Assembly: GCA_963712165.1 (NCBI GenBank)
Contig: CAVQGY010000002.1
Location: 682,001-746,000, forward strand
DNA from: B10-G9 sp963712165
Lineage (GTDB): Bacteria; Chloroflexota; Anaerolineae; Anaerolineales; UBA11858
Reading direction: 5' to 3'
Length of the DNA: 64,000 nt
In this document: in pieces, positions 1-7,852 of the stretch
Layout: the number at the start of each line of letters is the position of its first letter
Numbering within the stretch: the first letter of the stretch is position 1
Translations under genes and position numbers: made by a program
The notes under the pieces: generated by a model
Told to the model about the DNA's origin: nothing
Databases searched by the model: none
Seen by the model: only the letters and a program-made list of their open reading frames with translations

Positions 1-2
1 CT

Positions 3-494
3 CTACATCAAAGTTCTGGGACCAATGGGAAACGCAAACTGGCCCTGGTGGCATCCAAGGGGTCCCTGGATATGGCTTATCCGCCCCTGATCCTTGCCAA
101 TGCTGCCAGGATGAGCGGGATTGATGTGGAAATGTTTTTCACTTTCTGGGGTCTGGATATCATCACTAAAAAGAAAATGGGCAAACTGAATGTCGCTACG
201 GTTGGTAATCCCAATATGCATCCCTGGTTTGGGATCCCCACTTTGCTGGGTGCCCTGCCAGGCATGTCCGCAGCAGCTTCCTGGATGATGCGGGGCGAGA
301 TCAAGAAGCTTGGTTTTCCCCGTGTCCCTGAATTCATCGAACTGGTGATCGATGCTGGTGCCAAGGTGTATGGCTGCCAAATGTCCATGGATATGATGAA
401 ATTGACGGTGGATGACCTTGTAGAAGGCGCAACCGTGCTGGGAGCCATGGAGTTTATGGAGCTCACCGATGGGGCCCAGATCGTCTTCGTCTAG
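3..494 (+). CDS. DsrE/DsrF/DrsH-like family protein (5' end outside window)
   Basis: The reading frame is open from the first base of the window, and the residues before the first possible internal start (GTG at 48) already fit the family, so the gene begins upstream. The family motif KLALVASKGSLDMAYPPL lies at the left edge. The protein continues with a short hydrophobic stretch (MFFTFWGLDI) and a C-terminal CQMSMDMM segment holding a Cys, as in DsrE-like proteins that handle sulfur or persulfide. Members often sit beside TusA or rhodanese genes; no partner is visible here because the window starts inside the gene. It ends just before a strong rho-independent terminator. Family call is good; substrate is unknown. 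Confidence 0.8.
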   Translation, partial: LHQSSGTNGKRKLALVASKGSLDMAYPPLILANAARMSGIDVEMFFTFWGLDIITKKKMGKLNVATVGNPNMHPWFGIPTLLGALPGMSAAASWMMRGEIKKLGFPRVPEFIELVIDAGAKVYGCQMSMDMMKLTVDDLVEGATVLGAMEFMELTDGAQIVFV

Positions 495-514
495 GAAATA
501 CTGGATTACAACAC

Positions 515-548
515 AAAGCCCTGAACGTTGGTGTTCAGGGCTTTTTTG
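515..548 (+). terminator. rho-independent terminator after the DsrE-family gene
   Basis: A hairpin with arms AAGCCCTGAAC and GTTCAGGGCTT around a short loop is followed by a T run. It lies about 20 bases after the plus-strand stop and just before the stop of the convergent XRE-cupin gene. Confidence 0.85.
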
Positions 549-570
549 TTTCTAGGAATCAGACGTAAGT

Positions 571-1212
571 CTATTTCTTATCCTCTTCTACAACCTGTTC
601 GGTCTTGCCTGAGGCCAGATGGTATCTCGCAGGACTCTCCCCGGCTCTGAAACCGCAGATCATGATCAGGGCATTTGTGACCGTTTGTCCAGGATTATGC
701 CATTTGTGTTCTAGATCGGCAGAGAAAAGCAGGGCGTCCCCGGCTTCCAGCGTATAGGTTTCATCGCCTACCTGATATACCAGTTCACCCCGGAGACAGA
801 AAACAAACTCGTTCCCGGTATGGGTCATTGGGAATCTGCCGCTGCTGCTGCCAGCTTCCAGGGTGATCATAAAGGGCTCAACCAATCCTTCATAATGTTC
901 GCCCCCCAATCCTTCCCAGAGGCCGCGATAAAGAGGAATGCGGTTGCGCTCGGAAGATTTGATCAATACCACATCCTGTTTGGGAGGAGTCTCCTCAAAA
1001 AATGCTGTTACGGGAATTTCAAGGGCGGTGGCGATCTTGTAGAGAGTGCTTACAGAGGGAGAGGACAATCCCCTTTCGATCACACTAAGAGCGTTGGCGG
1101 ACAATCCGCTCAGGCGTCCCAGGGCTCGAATGGATAGATCCCGTTCTTCCCTGAGTTCACGCAAGCGTTCGCTGATATTGACTGAAAGAGCTTCCTGGTC
1201 GAAGATATCCAT
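571..1212 (-). CDS. XRE-family transcriptional regulator with C-terminal cupin domain
   Basis: This is a 213-residue one-component regulator. Residues about 12-70 form a lambda-repressor-like helix-turn-helix (LRELREERDLSIRALGRLSG, then SANALSVIERG). Residues about 115-195 form a cupin_2 barrel with the metal/ligand-type pattern THTGNEF and a later GDALLFSADLEHKWHN. Proteins of this layout (PuuR or SutR type) usually control amino-acid, polyamine or sulfur metabolism; the target here is not evident. It converges on the DsrE-family gene, and a 9-bp inverted repeat over its own promoter suggests autoregulation. Start ATG at 1212 follows an AAGGAT-like ribosome site. Confidence 0.9.
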   Translation of the reverse strand: MDIFDQEALSVNISERLRELREERDLSIRALGRLSGLSANALSVIERGLSSPSVSTLYKIATALEIPVTAFFEETPPKQDVVLIKSSERNRIPLYRGLWEGLGGEHYEGLVEPFMITLEAGSSSGRFPMTHTGNEFVFCLRGELVYQVGDETYTLEAGDALLFSADLEHKWHNPGQTVTNALIMICGFRAGESPARYHLASGKTEQVVEEDKK

Positions 1213-1218
1213 GCTATC

Positions 1219-1253
1219 CTTTTGATAGATTGCTGTTCTGATTATATCAAAAG
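1219..1253 (-). promoter_or_regulatory. extended -10 promoter inside a 9-bp inverted repeat (candidate operator)
   Basis: On the minus strand TGATATAAT (1241-1249) is an extended -10 just upstream of the XRE-cupin start. Perfect arms CTTTTGATA (1219-1227) and TATCAAAAG (1245-1253) are 17 bp apart and overlap the -10 and the ribosome-binding site. The position suits an autorepressor site; binding is inferred. Confidence 0.55.
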
Positions 1254-1318
1254 AAACGCTGACCCGAAAAAAAGACCTAACTATGCCCTGAGTACAACTT
1301 TTACGGGAGATTTCCGTA

Positions 1319-1324
1319 TATAAT
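1319..1324 (+). promoter_or_regulatory. candidate -10 element for the PspC-domain gene
   Basis: TATAAT lies 37 bases before the ATG. No good -35 is visible at the usual distance; a small hairpin-like ACGG/CCGT sits between. Weak on its own. Confidence 0.35.
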
Positions 1325-1361
1325 AGTGAAAATAGATATCAAGTACAGGAGATAGTTAATA

Positions 1362-1553
1362 ATGGATAATGAAGTTAAACGTTTGTACCGTTCAAAAGAT
1401 GACCGCATGATTGCTGGTGTTTGCGGAGGCATAGCCGAGTATTTTGGTATTGACCCTACGCTGGTCCGCCTCCTGTTTGTGTTAGGCGCGCTGGGAACCG
1501 TGAGTGGATTATTCTGGGCATACTTGATCATGGCGATCATCGTACCTGAGTAA
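1362..1553 (+). CDS. PspC-domain small membrane protein
   Basis: A 63-residue stand-alone PspC domain. It has the family opening RLYRSKDDRMIAGVCGGIAEYFGIDPTLVR split over residues 7-36, then one hydrophobic segment (about residues 36-60) ending in IIVPE. PspC domains act at the membrane in phage-shock and envelope-stress responses. An AGGAGATAG ribosome site precedes the ATG. It converges on the SHOCT/DUF4097 operon and shares a bidirectional terminator with it, which fits an envelope-stress neighbourhood but does not prove a shared role. Confidence 0.9.
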   Translation: MDNEVKRLYRSKDDRMIAGVCGGIAEYFGIDPTLVRLLFVLGALGTVSGLFWAYLIMAIIVPE

Positions 1554-1621
1554 ATTCCCGCTATCAATGAATATGTAGCTGGAAAAGCTATAGGTCACAG
1601 GCCTGTTCCGGTTTGGATAAG

Positions 1622-1647
1622 AAAAAAGCCCGATTCCGGGCTTTTTT
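1622..1647. terminator. bidirectional terminator between PspC gene and SHOCT operon
   Basis: AAAAAAGCCCG and CGGGCTTTTTT form a near-perfect hairpin with a tiny loop and T runs on both strands, placed between two convergent transcription units. Confidence 0.85.
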
Positions 1648-1675
1648 CATTGATCCATCGGCTGTATGGATTTTT

Positions 1676-2056
1676 TTATTCTATGAAGATCTCCACGTGT
1701 TCTCCATCTTCCTCATCGATCACGTCAACGATCTTGCCGATCATATTCTCAGAGAGGGCTTCTTTGACCGCATCCAGCATCTGGCCATTCTCCATTTCTG
1801 GTACGTACTGGGCAGCTATGTTGAGCCCGGCATCCACCAGGCGCATGGGCAAATTCACATTCACCTTGGTCTTTCCGGAGGCCATATCGGTGACCCGCAC
1901 CCGAAGCATCTGATTTGCCAGATTGCGGCGAGGCTCCACCCTGGGTTTTTCACTTCTTAGCGAGAGAGCGGCCAGCAACTGGGCCCCTTCTTCCGCTGTG
2001 ATTTTCTCTTCGCTGATCATTTTAAGGATTTTCATCCTTTCTTCGCTGGTAACCAT
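1676..2056 (-). CDS. SHOCT-like domain protein, last gene of the envelope operon
   Basis: The open frame extends to 2167, but ATG at 2056 has a clear GAAGGAG six bases upstream and leaves 25 bp after the previous stop, so I use it (126 residues). Residues 4-32 are the short helical module of LiaX/YvlB type (SEERMKILKMISEEKITAEE). The C-terminal half, ending in VDVIDEEDGEHVEIFIE, resembles the C-terminus of the neighbouring 214-residue protein (INVEDEEDGEKVNIYIG), so the two are paralogous there. No membrane segment is evident. Function unknown; the operon context suggests envelope-stress sensing. Confidence 0.8.
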   Translation of the reverse strand: MVTSEERMKILKMISEEKITAEEGAQLLAALSLRSEKPRVEPRRNLANQMLRVRVTDMASGKTKVNVNLPMRLVDAGLNIAAQYVPEMENGQMLDAVKEALSENMIGKIVDVIDEEDGEHVEIFIE

Positions 2057-2081
2057 CTTCGACTCCTTCTCGGTGCTATTC

Positions 2082-2726
2082 CTAGCCGATGTATATATTA
2101 ACTTTTTCTCCGTCTTCTTCATCCTCAACATTGATGGCCAATGGGCTGTCGCCAGGAGAGTAATCACCCAGGGCTAACAGCACCCCTTCCACGCCCGAGG
2201 GCATATCTGGGATCCATCTGTGGAATGTCTTGATGCTCCAGGCAAAGAACCTGATCGGGAGAGGGAAACTAAGGGATATCTTTTGAGGGCTTTCTCCAGG
2301 TTTCTGCAGGATGCGGATGTGGATCCAGGGTCCGGTGCGGCTGTTCCAACCCAGGGCCATAACTCCCAGACCGATCAAAAAGGGGATCCAGGCTGCAATA
2401 AACCCCAATCCTATTCCCTCGGCTGACCAGCCCCAGTACATCAGAGCTCCCCCCAGCACCGTGATCCCCACACCAATCCAGAACGGGATCACCCACCACT
2501 GACGCCATTTATCCATTTCTTCTGAGGTGATCTCGGGTGCAGTATCCTCGCTTTCAGTTGTTGTTGGTGGGTGGAGCATCTCTTCCCTGGCCTGCAGGTA
2601 CTCTTGATCCTCTGCTTCCCAACTTATAGTAAGTGCTTCTAACAACTTCAGGCCTTCTTCGGAGCTGATCTTCCCCTGCTGGATCATCTCCAGGATTTCC
2701 AAACGCTCATCGGATTGAGTCATCAT
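2082..2726 (-). CDS. SHOCT-like domain membrane protein
   Basis: The 214-residue protein starts with the same short module (SDERLEILEMIQQGKISSEE) as its neighbours. After a Glu/Thr-rich linker it has two membrane segments (about residues 77-96 and 105-125), then a C-terminal domain like that of the next gene. Start ATGATGA overlaps the stop of the upstream DUF4097 gene by four bases, which suggests translational coupling. The N-terminal module would be cytoplasmic. Function unknown; it may link the DUF4097 protein to the membrane. Confidence 0.8.
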   Translation of the reverse strand: MMTQSDERLEILEMIQQGKISSEEGLKLLEALTISWEAEDQEYLQAREEMLHPPTTTESEDTAPEITSEEMDKWRQWWVIPFWIGVGITVLGGALMYWGWSAEGIGLGFIAAWIPFLIGLGVMALGWNSRTGPWIHIRILQKPGESPQKISLSFPLPIRFFAWSIKTFHRWIPDMPSGVEGVLLALGDYSPGDSPLAINVEDEEDGEKVNIYIG

Positions 2727-3952
2727 TTTCTTTTTCCCTCCAAAGCGTTCAGTAATTCTTCCGCTTCCACAGGAGAGATCTTTTTATCCTGGAGCATTTC
2801 CAGGATCAACATCCTCTCGCTTTCACTGGCAGCTTTCTTGTTGTCGGATTCCCTTTCCAGGAATTTGTTCAGATCAAATTGTTTGGTTTTTTCCCGAGCC
2901 TTGAGGGCCACGCGTCGGGCTTTGGCTATCTTCTTCTCCACCTTGGCCTGGGCCTTGATCGCTGCGATTTCTGCTTTCTCGGCTGCCATGCGGCTGGTCT
3001 CTTCAATATAGGATCCAAGCTCCCGGAGGTTTTCTTCGGAAAGGCCAATATCTTTGAAGGATTCAGACAGACCGGAGAGGGATTCGCGCAGCTCTTCTTC
3101 CAAATGACCCAGGTTGTCGCGGATGTATTCATTCGTGTCGGCAGTAAAACCAGCCGCCATGGTGCTCAGATCATCCAGGTTCATTTTGATTCCGGTGAAC
3201 ACGGTAAATTCATTATCAATGATAAAGACCTTGCCGCCCGCAGCGAGGGAGAGCGTTGGACCACCTTCGCCAAGTTGTTGTTCCAATTTGCCTTCCTGGC
3301 TGGTGATATCCAGTTTGCCGGGGAAGATGGAAATATCACGGGTTCCGCTTTTGATTAATAGGTCCACACTGGTATCAACAGGTAGGGTAACGGACAAGTC
3401 ACCGCCAACCTGAACTCTATATGCCTGCCAGGGAACGGGGTGGAAGTATAACATTCCTGATCCGCCGGCATTGGCGTCAATACCGCCACCAACGGTGTCT
3501 ATCTGGATATCTCCTCCCACTCCCTTGAGCTCAACCTGTCCTTGAACGTTATCAATTATGACATCTCCGCTCACAGAAAAGGCCCGCAGATCTCCCTGGA
3601 TGCGTGAGGCAATCAGGTCTCCAGCGACATTTTTGATGGATAGGGTGCTGATATCCCTGATATTGAGATCACCGCTGACGGAAATGATATCAACCAAACC
3701 ACGCATGCCCTTGATGGTGACGTCGCTGCTGACGGACTTGATCTTCATTTCCAGGTTATGGGGGATGCTGATCAAAACATCATGCGAGCTTCTGATTTCC
3801 AGGCTATTCTTTTTCTTCTTGGTTTGGGTCTCTTTGCCAAGGTCTTTGATGCGGATTTCTTCCCGGTTCCAGCCGGTTATATGCAATAACCCACTGATAT
3901 CCAGGAAGTCGATCAGGGAAATATCTTCCAGGGGGATTATCTGGTCCGCCAT
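2723..3952 (-). CDS. DUF4097 beta-repeat protein with C-terminal SHOCT-like module (LiaX-like parts)
   Basis: The 409-residue protein has a long beta-strand repeat region (about residues 40-240) with recurring VSGDL/VSGDV/VGGDI turns, typical of DUF4097 'adhesin-like' proteins. A charged helical, probably coiled-coil stretch follows (about 275-365). It ends with the short module ERMLILEMLQDKKISPVEAE. LiaX of Enterococcus has the same two parts in the opposite order and works in envelope-stress (LiaFSR) responses. There is no signal peptide, so it is probably cytoplasmic or secreted non-classically. Start is three bases after the DUF2089 gene stop. Confidence 0.85.
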   Translation of the reverse strand: MADQIIPLEDISLIDFLDISGLLHITGWNREEIRIKDLGKETQTKKKKNSLEIRSSHDVLISIPHNLEMKIKSVSSDVTIKGMRGLVDIISVSGDLNIRDISTLSIKNVAGDLIASRIQGDLRAFSVSGDVIIDNVQGQVELKGVGGDIQIDTVGGGIDANAGGSGMLYFHPVPWQAYRVQVGGDLSVTLPVDTSVDLLIKSGTRDISIFPGKLDITSQEGKLEQQLGEGGPTLSLAAGGKVFIIDNEFTVFTGIKMNLDDLSTMAAGFTADTNEYIRDNLGHLEEELRESLSGLSESFKDIGLSEENLRELGSYIEETSRMAAEKAEIAAIKAQAKVEKKIAKARRVALKAREKTKQFDLNKFLERESDNKKAASESERMLILEMLQDKKISPVEAEELLNALEGKRK

Positions 3953-3954
3953 GA

Positions 3955-4341
3955 CTAATTCTCCTTGTCTTTCAGCTTCTTGAGGGCGTCCTCAAGGCTG
4001 ATGCTGCCGCTATCCAGATCGTTGAGGATTTGCTGGCGCTCGTCTTCGGTCAGTTCTACCAGATCCTCCTCGGCTCCTGGTTCGTAGCCAAGGGCCCGAA
4101 TCACATCATGAAGCAGCTTGCGAATGGTGGGATAGGATAGATTGAGTTCCTTTTCCATGCGAGTGATCTTGCCTTCCAAGCGGACGAAGGTCTCCACAAA
4201 GTCCATTTGTTTAGGGGTTAGCTGCGAGAAGGTCCGTGAAGAAAAGCGGCCTTCAATACTGGTGCTGCAGTTCTGGCAATTGACCTTGGTGACAACAACT
4301 TCGCCGCCGCAAATCGGACATTGTGATGGTAATGGATGCAT
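3955..4341 (-). CDS. DUF2089 zinc-ribbon protein
   Basis: A 128-residue protein. CPICGG near residue 8 and CQNC near residue 23 form a zinc ribbon. The middle part (TPKQMDFVETFVRLEGKITR, then LSYPTIRKLL) looks like a winged or HTH DNA-binding segment, as in other DUF2089 proteins. It ends with a version of the short helical module (EDERQQILNDLDSGSISLED). A likely transcriptional regulator of this operon, by inference. Start ATG 4341 follows an AAGGAG sequence. Confidence 0.85.
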   Translation of the reverse strand: MHPLPSQCPICGGEVVVTKVNCQNCSTSIEGRFSSRTFSQLTPKQMDFVETFVRLEGKITRMEKELNLSYPTIRKLLHDVIRALGYEPGAEEDLVELTEDERQQILNDLDSGSISLEDALKKLKDKEN

Positions 4342-4360
4342 GAGTAACTCCTTATACTTT

Positions 4361-4375
4361 GAAATATTGATTTAA
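4361..4375. repeat. 15-bp direct repeat, copy 1 (partner 4633-4647)
   Basis: GAAATATTGATTTAA occurs identically here, between the first two genes of the operon, and again upstream of the operon promoter. A regulator site is possible; AT-rich coincidence is not excluded. Confidence 0.5.
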
Positions 4376-4560
4376 TAGGCAGCTTGCGTGCGGCTCAGTA
4401 GATATTGGCCGACCATGATCAGGGCATTCCCCAGGGAAGTGTAGATCCTCTCCATTCGATGGGGGGCTTTCTCCACGGATTTTGCGCGGCGATAGGTCTC
4501 GGCTTGCCTGTGGAGTTCTTCCTGTTGGATTTTTATGCTGTCTAAATTGGTTGTAAACAT
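4372..4560 (-). CDS. small helical protein, first gene of the DUF2089/DUF4097 operon
   Basis: I start at ATG 4560, which has GGGAGG five bases upstream and lies about 25 bases below a consensus promoter; longer in-frame starts would begin inside the promoter. The 62-residue product is charged and helical in its first half (DSIKIQQEELHRQAETYRRA) and ends with a mildly hydrophobic helix (LGNALIMVGQYLL). I do not recognise a family. Its place as first gene, 30 bp before the DUF2089 gene, supports it being real. Confidence 0.7.
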   Translation of the reverse strand: MFTTNLDSIKIQQEELHRQAETYRRAKSVEKAPHRMERIYTSLGNALIMVGQYLLSRTQAAY

Positions 4561-4592
4561 AGGGACCTCCCAAAAAGCTAAACATTGCTTGC

Positions 4593-4620
4593 AGTATATC
4601 AAAAAAATTCATATTGTCAA
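4593..4620 (-). promoter_or_regulatory. consensus sigma-70-type promoter of the SHOCT/DUF4097 operon
   Basis: On the minus strand TTGACA (4615-4620), a 16-bp spacer, and TATACT (4593-4598). The strongest match in this part of the window; it fires toward the five-gene operon. Confidence 0.85.
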
Positions 4621-4632
4621 GAGGAAAAATAA

Positions 4633-4647
4633 GAAATATTGATTTAA
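4633..4647. repeat. 15-bp direct repeat, copy 2, within an AT-rich upstream region
   Basis: Identical to 4361-4375. It lies about 12 bp upstream of the -35 box. The next 23 bases end in TTGATTATTTC, making a partial inverted repeat with this copy. Confidence 0.5.
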
Positions 4648-4703
4648 ATATTAAAATAATTGATTATTTCGCGTGTTTTTTAGCTTTGGGAGTGGAAAAC
4701 GAG

Positions 4704-4736
4704 TAAAAAAACCCCTGCCCGGGCTCAGGTTGGGTT
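4704..4736 (-). terminator. terminator of the LysM-M23 lipoprotein operon
   Basis: On the minus strand AACCC...GGGGTT with an inner CCCGGG core is followed by seven T residues, 34 bp after the stop of the last lipoprotein gene. Confidence 0.7.
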
Positions 4737-4769
4737 ATTTTGACTATTTTTTTAGGTTCAATTCAGTCT

Positions 4770-6272
4770 TCAGGGAATGGGTGTGGGTGCGTGGATCAGG
4801 CTTTTATCCTCAGACATAGCACTGGCGGTGACAACTTCACCAAAGCGGCTCAAGGTACCTTGGTATTCATATGATCCCGCTCCTGCAATCCAGCCGCCGA
4901 GGTTAAAAGGAATAACGCCGGAGGCCGGGATCCATTCACCATTATATTTCCGAGCGATATGGATGTGGGAGCCGGTACTCTCTCCTCCTTCACAGGAGGG
5001 GTGGCCCAGGTAAGCGCCAGTCTCGACCTGCCTGCCGAGGGATATTCTGTCCTGTTTTCCCAGGTGGAGGTACAGCATAACCCAACCTGTACGAGAATCT
5101 CCATCTCCGTCCAGATCCAGCTCAACCAGTCCTGGTTCGCTGCGAGAAATGATCCCTGGCGCAACGGCAACTGCCCATTCAGAGGTGATCTCACAGCCGC
5201 CGGAAACGCTCGGAGGAGCGAAATCGATCGCTGCCCAGGGATCTCCTTGACCCCAGCCTGTATGAGGACCTCCGGTATAGGCCCAGGTCCTTCCGCTCGA
5301 GAATGGTAGGCTCATGGTGGGTTGACGCAAACTTCCAGGGATATGCACCTCGCAGTTCCAGGGATCCCCGAAAAGGCCTCGATATGTCTTTATGAATCCT
5401 TCTGGGCCAAGGGTGTGATAGTAAATTCCCTTGGATTGCAGCTTCGAAAAATAATAACTAAGGGCAACCGTGCCCCCGTTTTGCCAGGGATCCGGGTGTT
5501 CGATGGTTCGATCGGTGAATTCGAGTGGGCCTAATTTGCCTTCCAGCCAGCCGTAATAACCCTGGTTGAGCCGGTTGGCCGCCCAGACAAGCTGGAGGTA
5601 TAAACCAGTATAGCCAGCAGCGCGGTAGCCCAGAGGATAACCCGTCTTCACACCGGAGGGCATTTCAGGATTGCTTAGCGCGCCCAGCTGATATTCCAGA
5701 ATAGCCAACAAAAGCCGGGGGCTGATGCTGAATCGGGCAGCCAGGTAATCCACTATTTCCACCCCGGTTCGGTATTCCACGCCAGCAACCTGCCTGAAAT
5801 CCTTCAACCATCCCGGCTGGGAATTCACAAAAACCTCAGTGTCAAAACCGATTTGTGCAGGGCCATTTATAAAGGCGCAGTTGGGCAGGATCTGGAGTTG
5901 GGAGCCCCACAGGGCTTTGTAATAAATGGGGATTTCCATTGGAAGCCCCGGAGGAAGTGTGGTGGCATCATCCGGGATGACCTCATTTGCTTCCAGGATT
6001 TCTGAGATGGTGGTGTTAAATCGGAATGCCAGATTAGGCAATGTATCCCCACTTTGAGCTGTGTAGGGAACCAATTCGCCTGGAGCATATACAGGTCGTT
6101 GTGTGATCGGTAGGGGAGTGAAAGTGGGTGTAAGGGCAGGTTCTTGTGTTTCCAGGGGGTTCGTTTCGGGGGAGATGAGACAGGAGGTAAGCAAAATAAC
6201 GGACAGCAGACTGACCAGGAACAACCTTATTAGAAAGGACTTGAAAGCAGGCAGGTGGCACATAGGATACAC
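4770..6272 (-). CDS. LysM + M23 peptidase lipoprotein, paralog 3
   Basis: A 500-residue lipoprotein. The N-terminal signal peptide ends in the lipobox LLTSC. A Pro/Thr linker leads to one LysM domain (TAQSGDTLPNLAFRFN, about residues 73-115). A middle helical domain contains SPRLLLAILEYQ, which resembles a lysozyme or lytic-transglycosylase fold. The C-terminal M23 domain has GGPH...WAAIDFAPP and GSHIHIA, the zinc-binding pattern of lysostaphin-type endopeptidases. It probably cuts peptidoglycan cross-links outside the membrane. It starts at GTG 6272 or ATG 6263, three bases after the previous stop; the two upstream paralogs share the layout. Confidence 0.9.
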   Translation of the reverse strand: MYPMCHLPAFKSFLIRLFLVSLLSVILLTSCLISPETNPLETQEPALTPTFTPLPITQRPVYAPGELVPYTAQSGDTLPNLAFRFNTTISEILEANEVIPDDATTLPPGLPMEIPIYYKALWGSQLQILPNCAFINGPAQIGFDTEVFVNSQPGWLKDFRQVAGVEYRTGVEIVDYLAARFSISPRLLLAILEYQLGALSNPEMPSGVKTGYPLGYRAAGYTGLYLQLVWAANRLNQGYYGWLEGKLGPLEFTDRTIEHPDPWQNGGTVALSYYFSKLQSKGIYYHTLGPEGFIKTYRGLFGDPWNCEVHIPGSLRQPTMSLPFSSGRTWAYTGGPHTGWGQGDPWAAIDFAPPSVSGGCEITSEWAVAVAPGIISRSEPGLVELDLDGDGDSRTGWVMLYLHLGKQDRISLGRQVETGAYLGHPSCEGGESTGSHIHIARKYNGEWIPASGVIPFNLGGWIAGAGSYEYQGTLSRFGEVVTASAMSEDKSLIHAPTPIP

Positions 6273-6275
6273 ATT

Positions 6276-7850
6276 TTACCGCTTAAGCTGGCTTCCTGGG
6301 GCGCTGTAGAAACTTGCGATGACAATATCTTCACCCGGCTTGGTCAGGGTTCCTTTGTAGGCACGGGCACCATTGTGGACGGTCCAGCCGCTTAGGACAA
6401 AGGGGATGGGCCCATCGGCAGTCATCCATTCCCCATTATACTTCCGGGCCATATGCACATGAGTACCAGTAGCTATCCCCCCTTCACAGGAAGGATGTCC
6501 CAGCCAGTCACCCATTTGCACCTCATCGCCTGCTTCGACCAGACGCCCTTCAGTGGCGATATGTAAGTACAGTAATATCCACCCGCTGTGCTCGTTATCA
6601 TTAAAATCCAGGTTGATGACCACTACGCCGTCCTCGGCCCGCACAACCAGGCCTGGTGCTGAGGCAGTGACATAGGAATGTGATTTCGAGCACGACCCTC
6701 CAAAACCAGATGGTGCAAAGTCCACCGCGGACCAGGAGCCTTCTCTTTCCCAGGCACCGTGAGGGCCGCCAGTGTAATTCCAGATCAGGCCTGGTGAGAA
6801 GGGCAGTTCCAATACAGGTTGAACCAGATCATGGGAGAATAATGGTTCATATTGGGTGCGGTTTTCTGGTGATCCGAACATTTCCTCGTAGGTAGCGATA
6901 AAGCCAGTATCATCATCCAATGCCCCGATCCATTCATCGCTGTCGTAAATCTGGGAGAAATAATACTGGAGAGCCACTGTGCCGGCATTAAGGCTGGGTT
7001 CGATCCGGGCAGTTACTTTCAGGGTAGGATTTTGGGCATTATCCAGATAGATCTCGGTCAGCCTTCCCTCACGCCACCCGTAGTAGCCGATAGACAGTTG
7101 ATTGACCGCCCAGCGGAGCTGGTGCACCAGGCCATCATCATCATAATTGATATAGCCCATGGGATATCTTAACTGGGCAATATTCTGCGGCTGGCCGAAC
7201 ACCCAATTGCTCTGGTATTCCAACAGGGCAACGAGCAGGTAGGGATTGATGGAATTATTCTGGGCTACCTGCTTGATGATTTCACCTCCGTTGGTCAGAG
7301 TCGTATGCTCGTATTCACGCTCTTCACTGAGGTATCCACCCGCTTGTTCGATATACTCGACCACATCTTCAGGAAAATCAGAATCTGTGATCGCCCTGGA
7401 ATAGACGAATTCGCTGTCGGGGAGCAAGTGAACGCTAGAGGTGGTATTTACCAGGACCTGGGGGATGGCCAGCAATGTTCCCGGGTTTATGAAGGAGTGT
7501 TCAGGGAGTTCCTGATTGGATTGGATCTGGTCCACACTGACGCCAAAGTGGGTCGCAACAACTGAGAGAGTATCCCCGGCTTGAGCATGGTAAACGACCG
7601 GCTCACGCTGGACAAAAGGCGTTGGAACCAGGGTCACCGTCGGCGCCAAATAAATGGTTGGAGAAGGACGGAATTCCACTTCCTGGGTGTGCTCGGGTTC
7701 AGAGGTTGGGGATTGGGTGGGATCTGGATCAGGCGTCATCGGCGTGGGTGTATACCCTATAGGCGGTACGAAAATAGGGGGTGTCTTCTGATAAAGACTA
7801 CACCCCGTCAGGGAAATTGTCAGCAGGGAGAGAATGATCTTTTTCACCAA
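6276..7850 (-). CDS. LysM + M23 peptidase lipoprotein, paralog 2
   Basis: A 524-residue lipoprotein with signal peptide and lipobox LTGC at the N-terminus, a long Pro/Thr linker, one LysM (HAQAGDTLSVVATHFG), the middle helical domain (NPYLLVALLEYQSNW) and a C-terminal M23 domain (GGPHGAW...WSAVDFAPSG, GTHVHMARKYNGEW). The zinc-ligand residues are all present. The middle domain aligns with lytic-transglycosylase cores, but the usual catalytic Glu position reads Gln (LLEYQSNW against a typical LIxxESNF), so its activity is doubtful. Two bases separate it from the upstream paralog, so one operon is likely. Confidence 0.9.
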   Translation of the reverse strand: MVKKIILSLLTISLTGCSLYQKTPPIFVPPIGYTPTPMTPDPDPTQSPTSEPEHTQEVEFRPSPTIYLAPTVTLVPTPFVQREPVVYHAQAGDTLSVVATHFGVSVDQIQSNQELPEHSFINPGTLLAIPQVLVNTTSSVHLLPDSEFVYSRAITDSDFPEDVVEYIEQAGGYLSEEREYEHTTLTNGGEIIKQVAQNNSINPYLLVALLEYQSNWVFGQPQNIAQLRYPMGYINYDDDGLVHQLRWAVNQLSIGYYGWREGRLTEIYLDNAQNPTLKVTARIEPSLNAGTVALQYYFSQIYDSDEWIGALDDDTGFIATYEEMFGSPENRTQYEPLFSHDLVQPVLELPFSPGLIWNYTGGPHGAWEREGSWSAVDFAPSGFGGSCSKSHSYVTASAPGLVVRAEDGVVVINLDFNDNEHSGWILLYLHIATEGRLVEAGDEVQMGDWLGHPSCEGGIATGTHVHMARKYNGEWMTADGPIPFVLSGWTVHNGARAYKGTLTKPGEDIVIASFYSAPGSQLKR

Positions 7851-7852
7851 GT

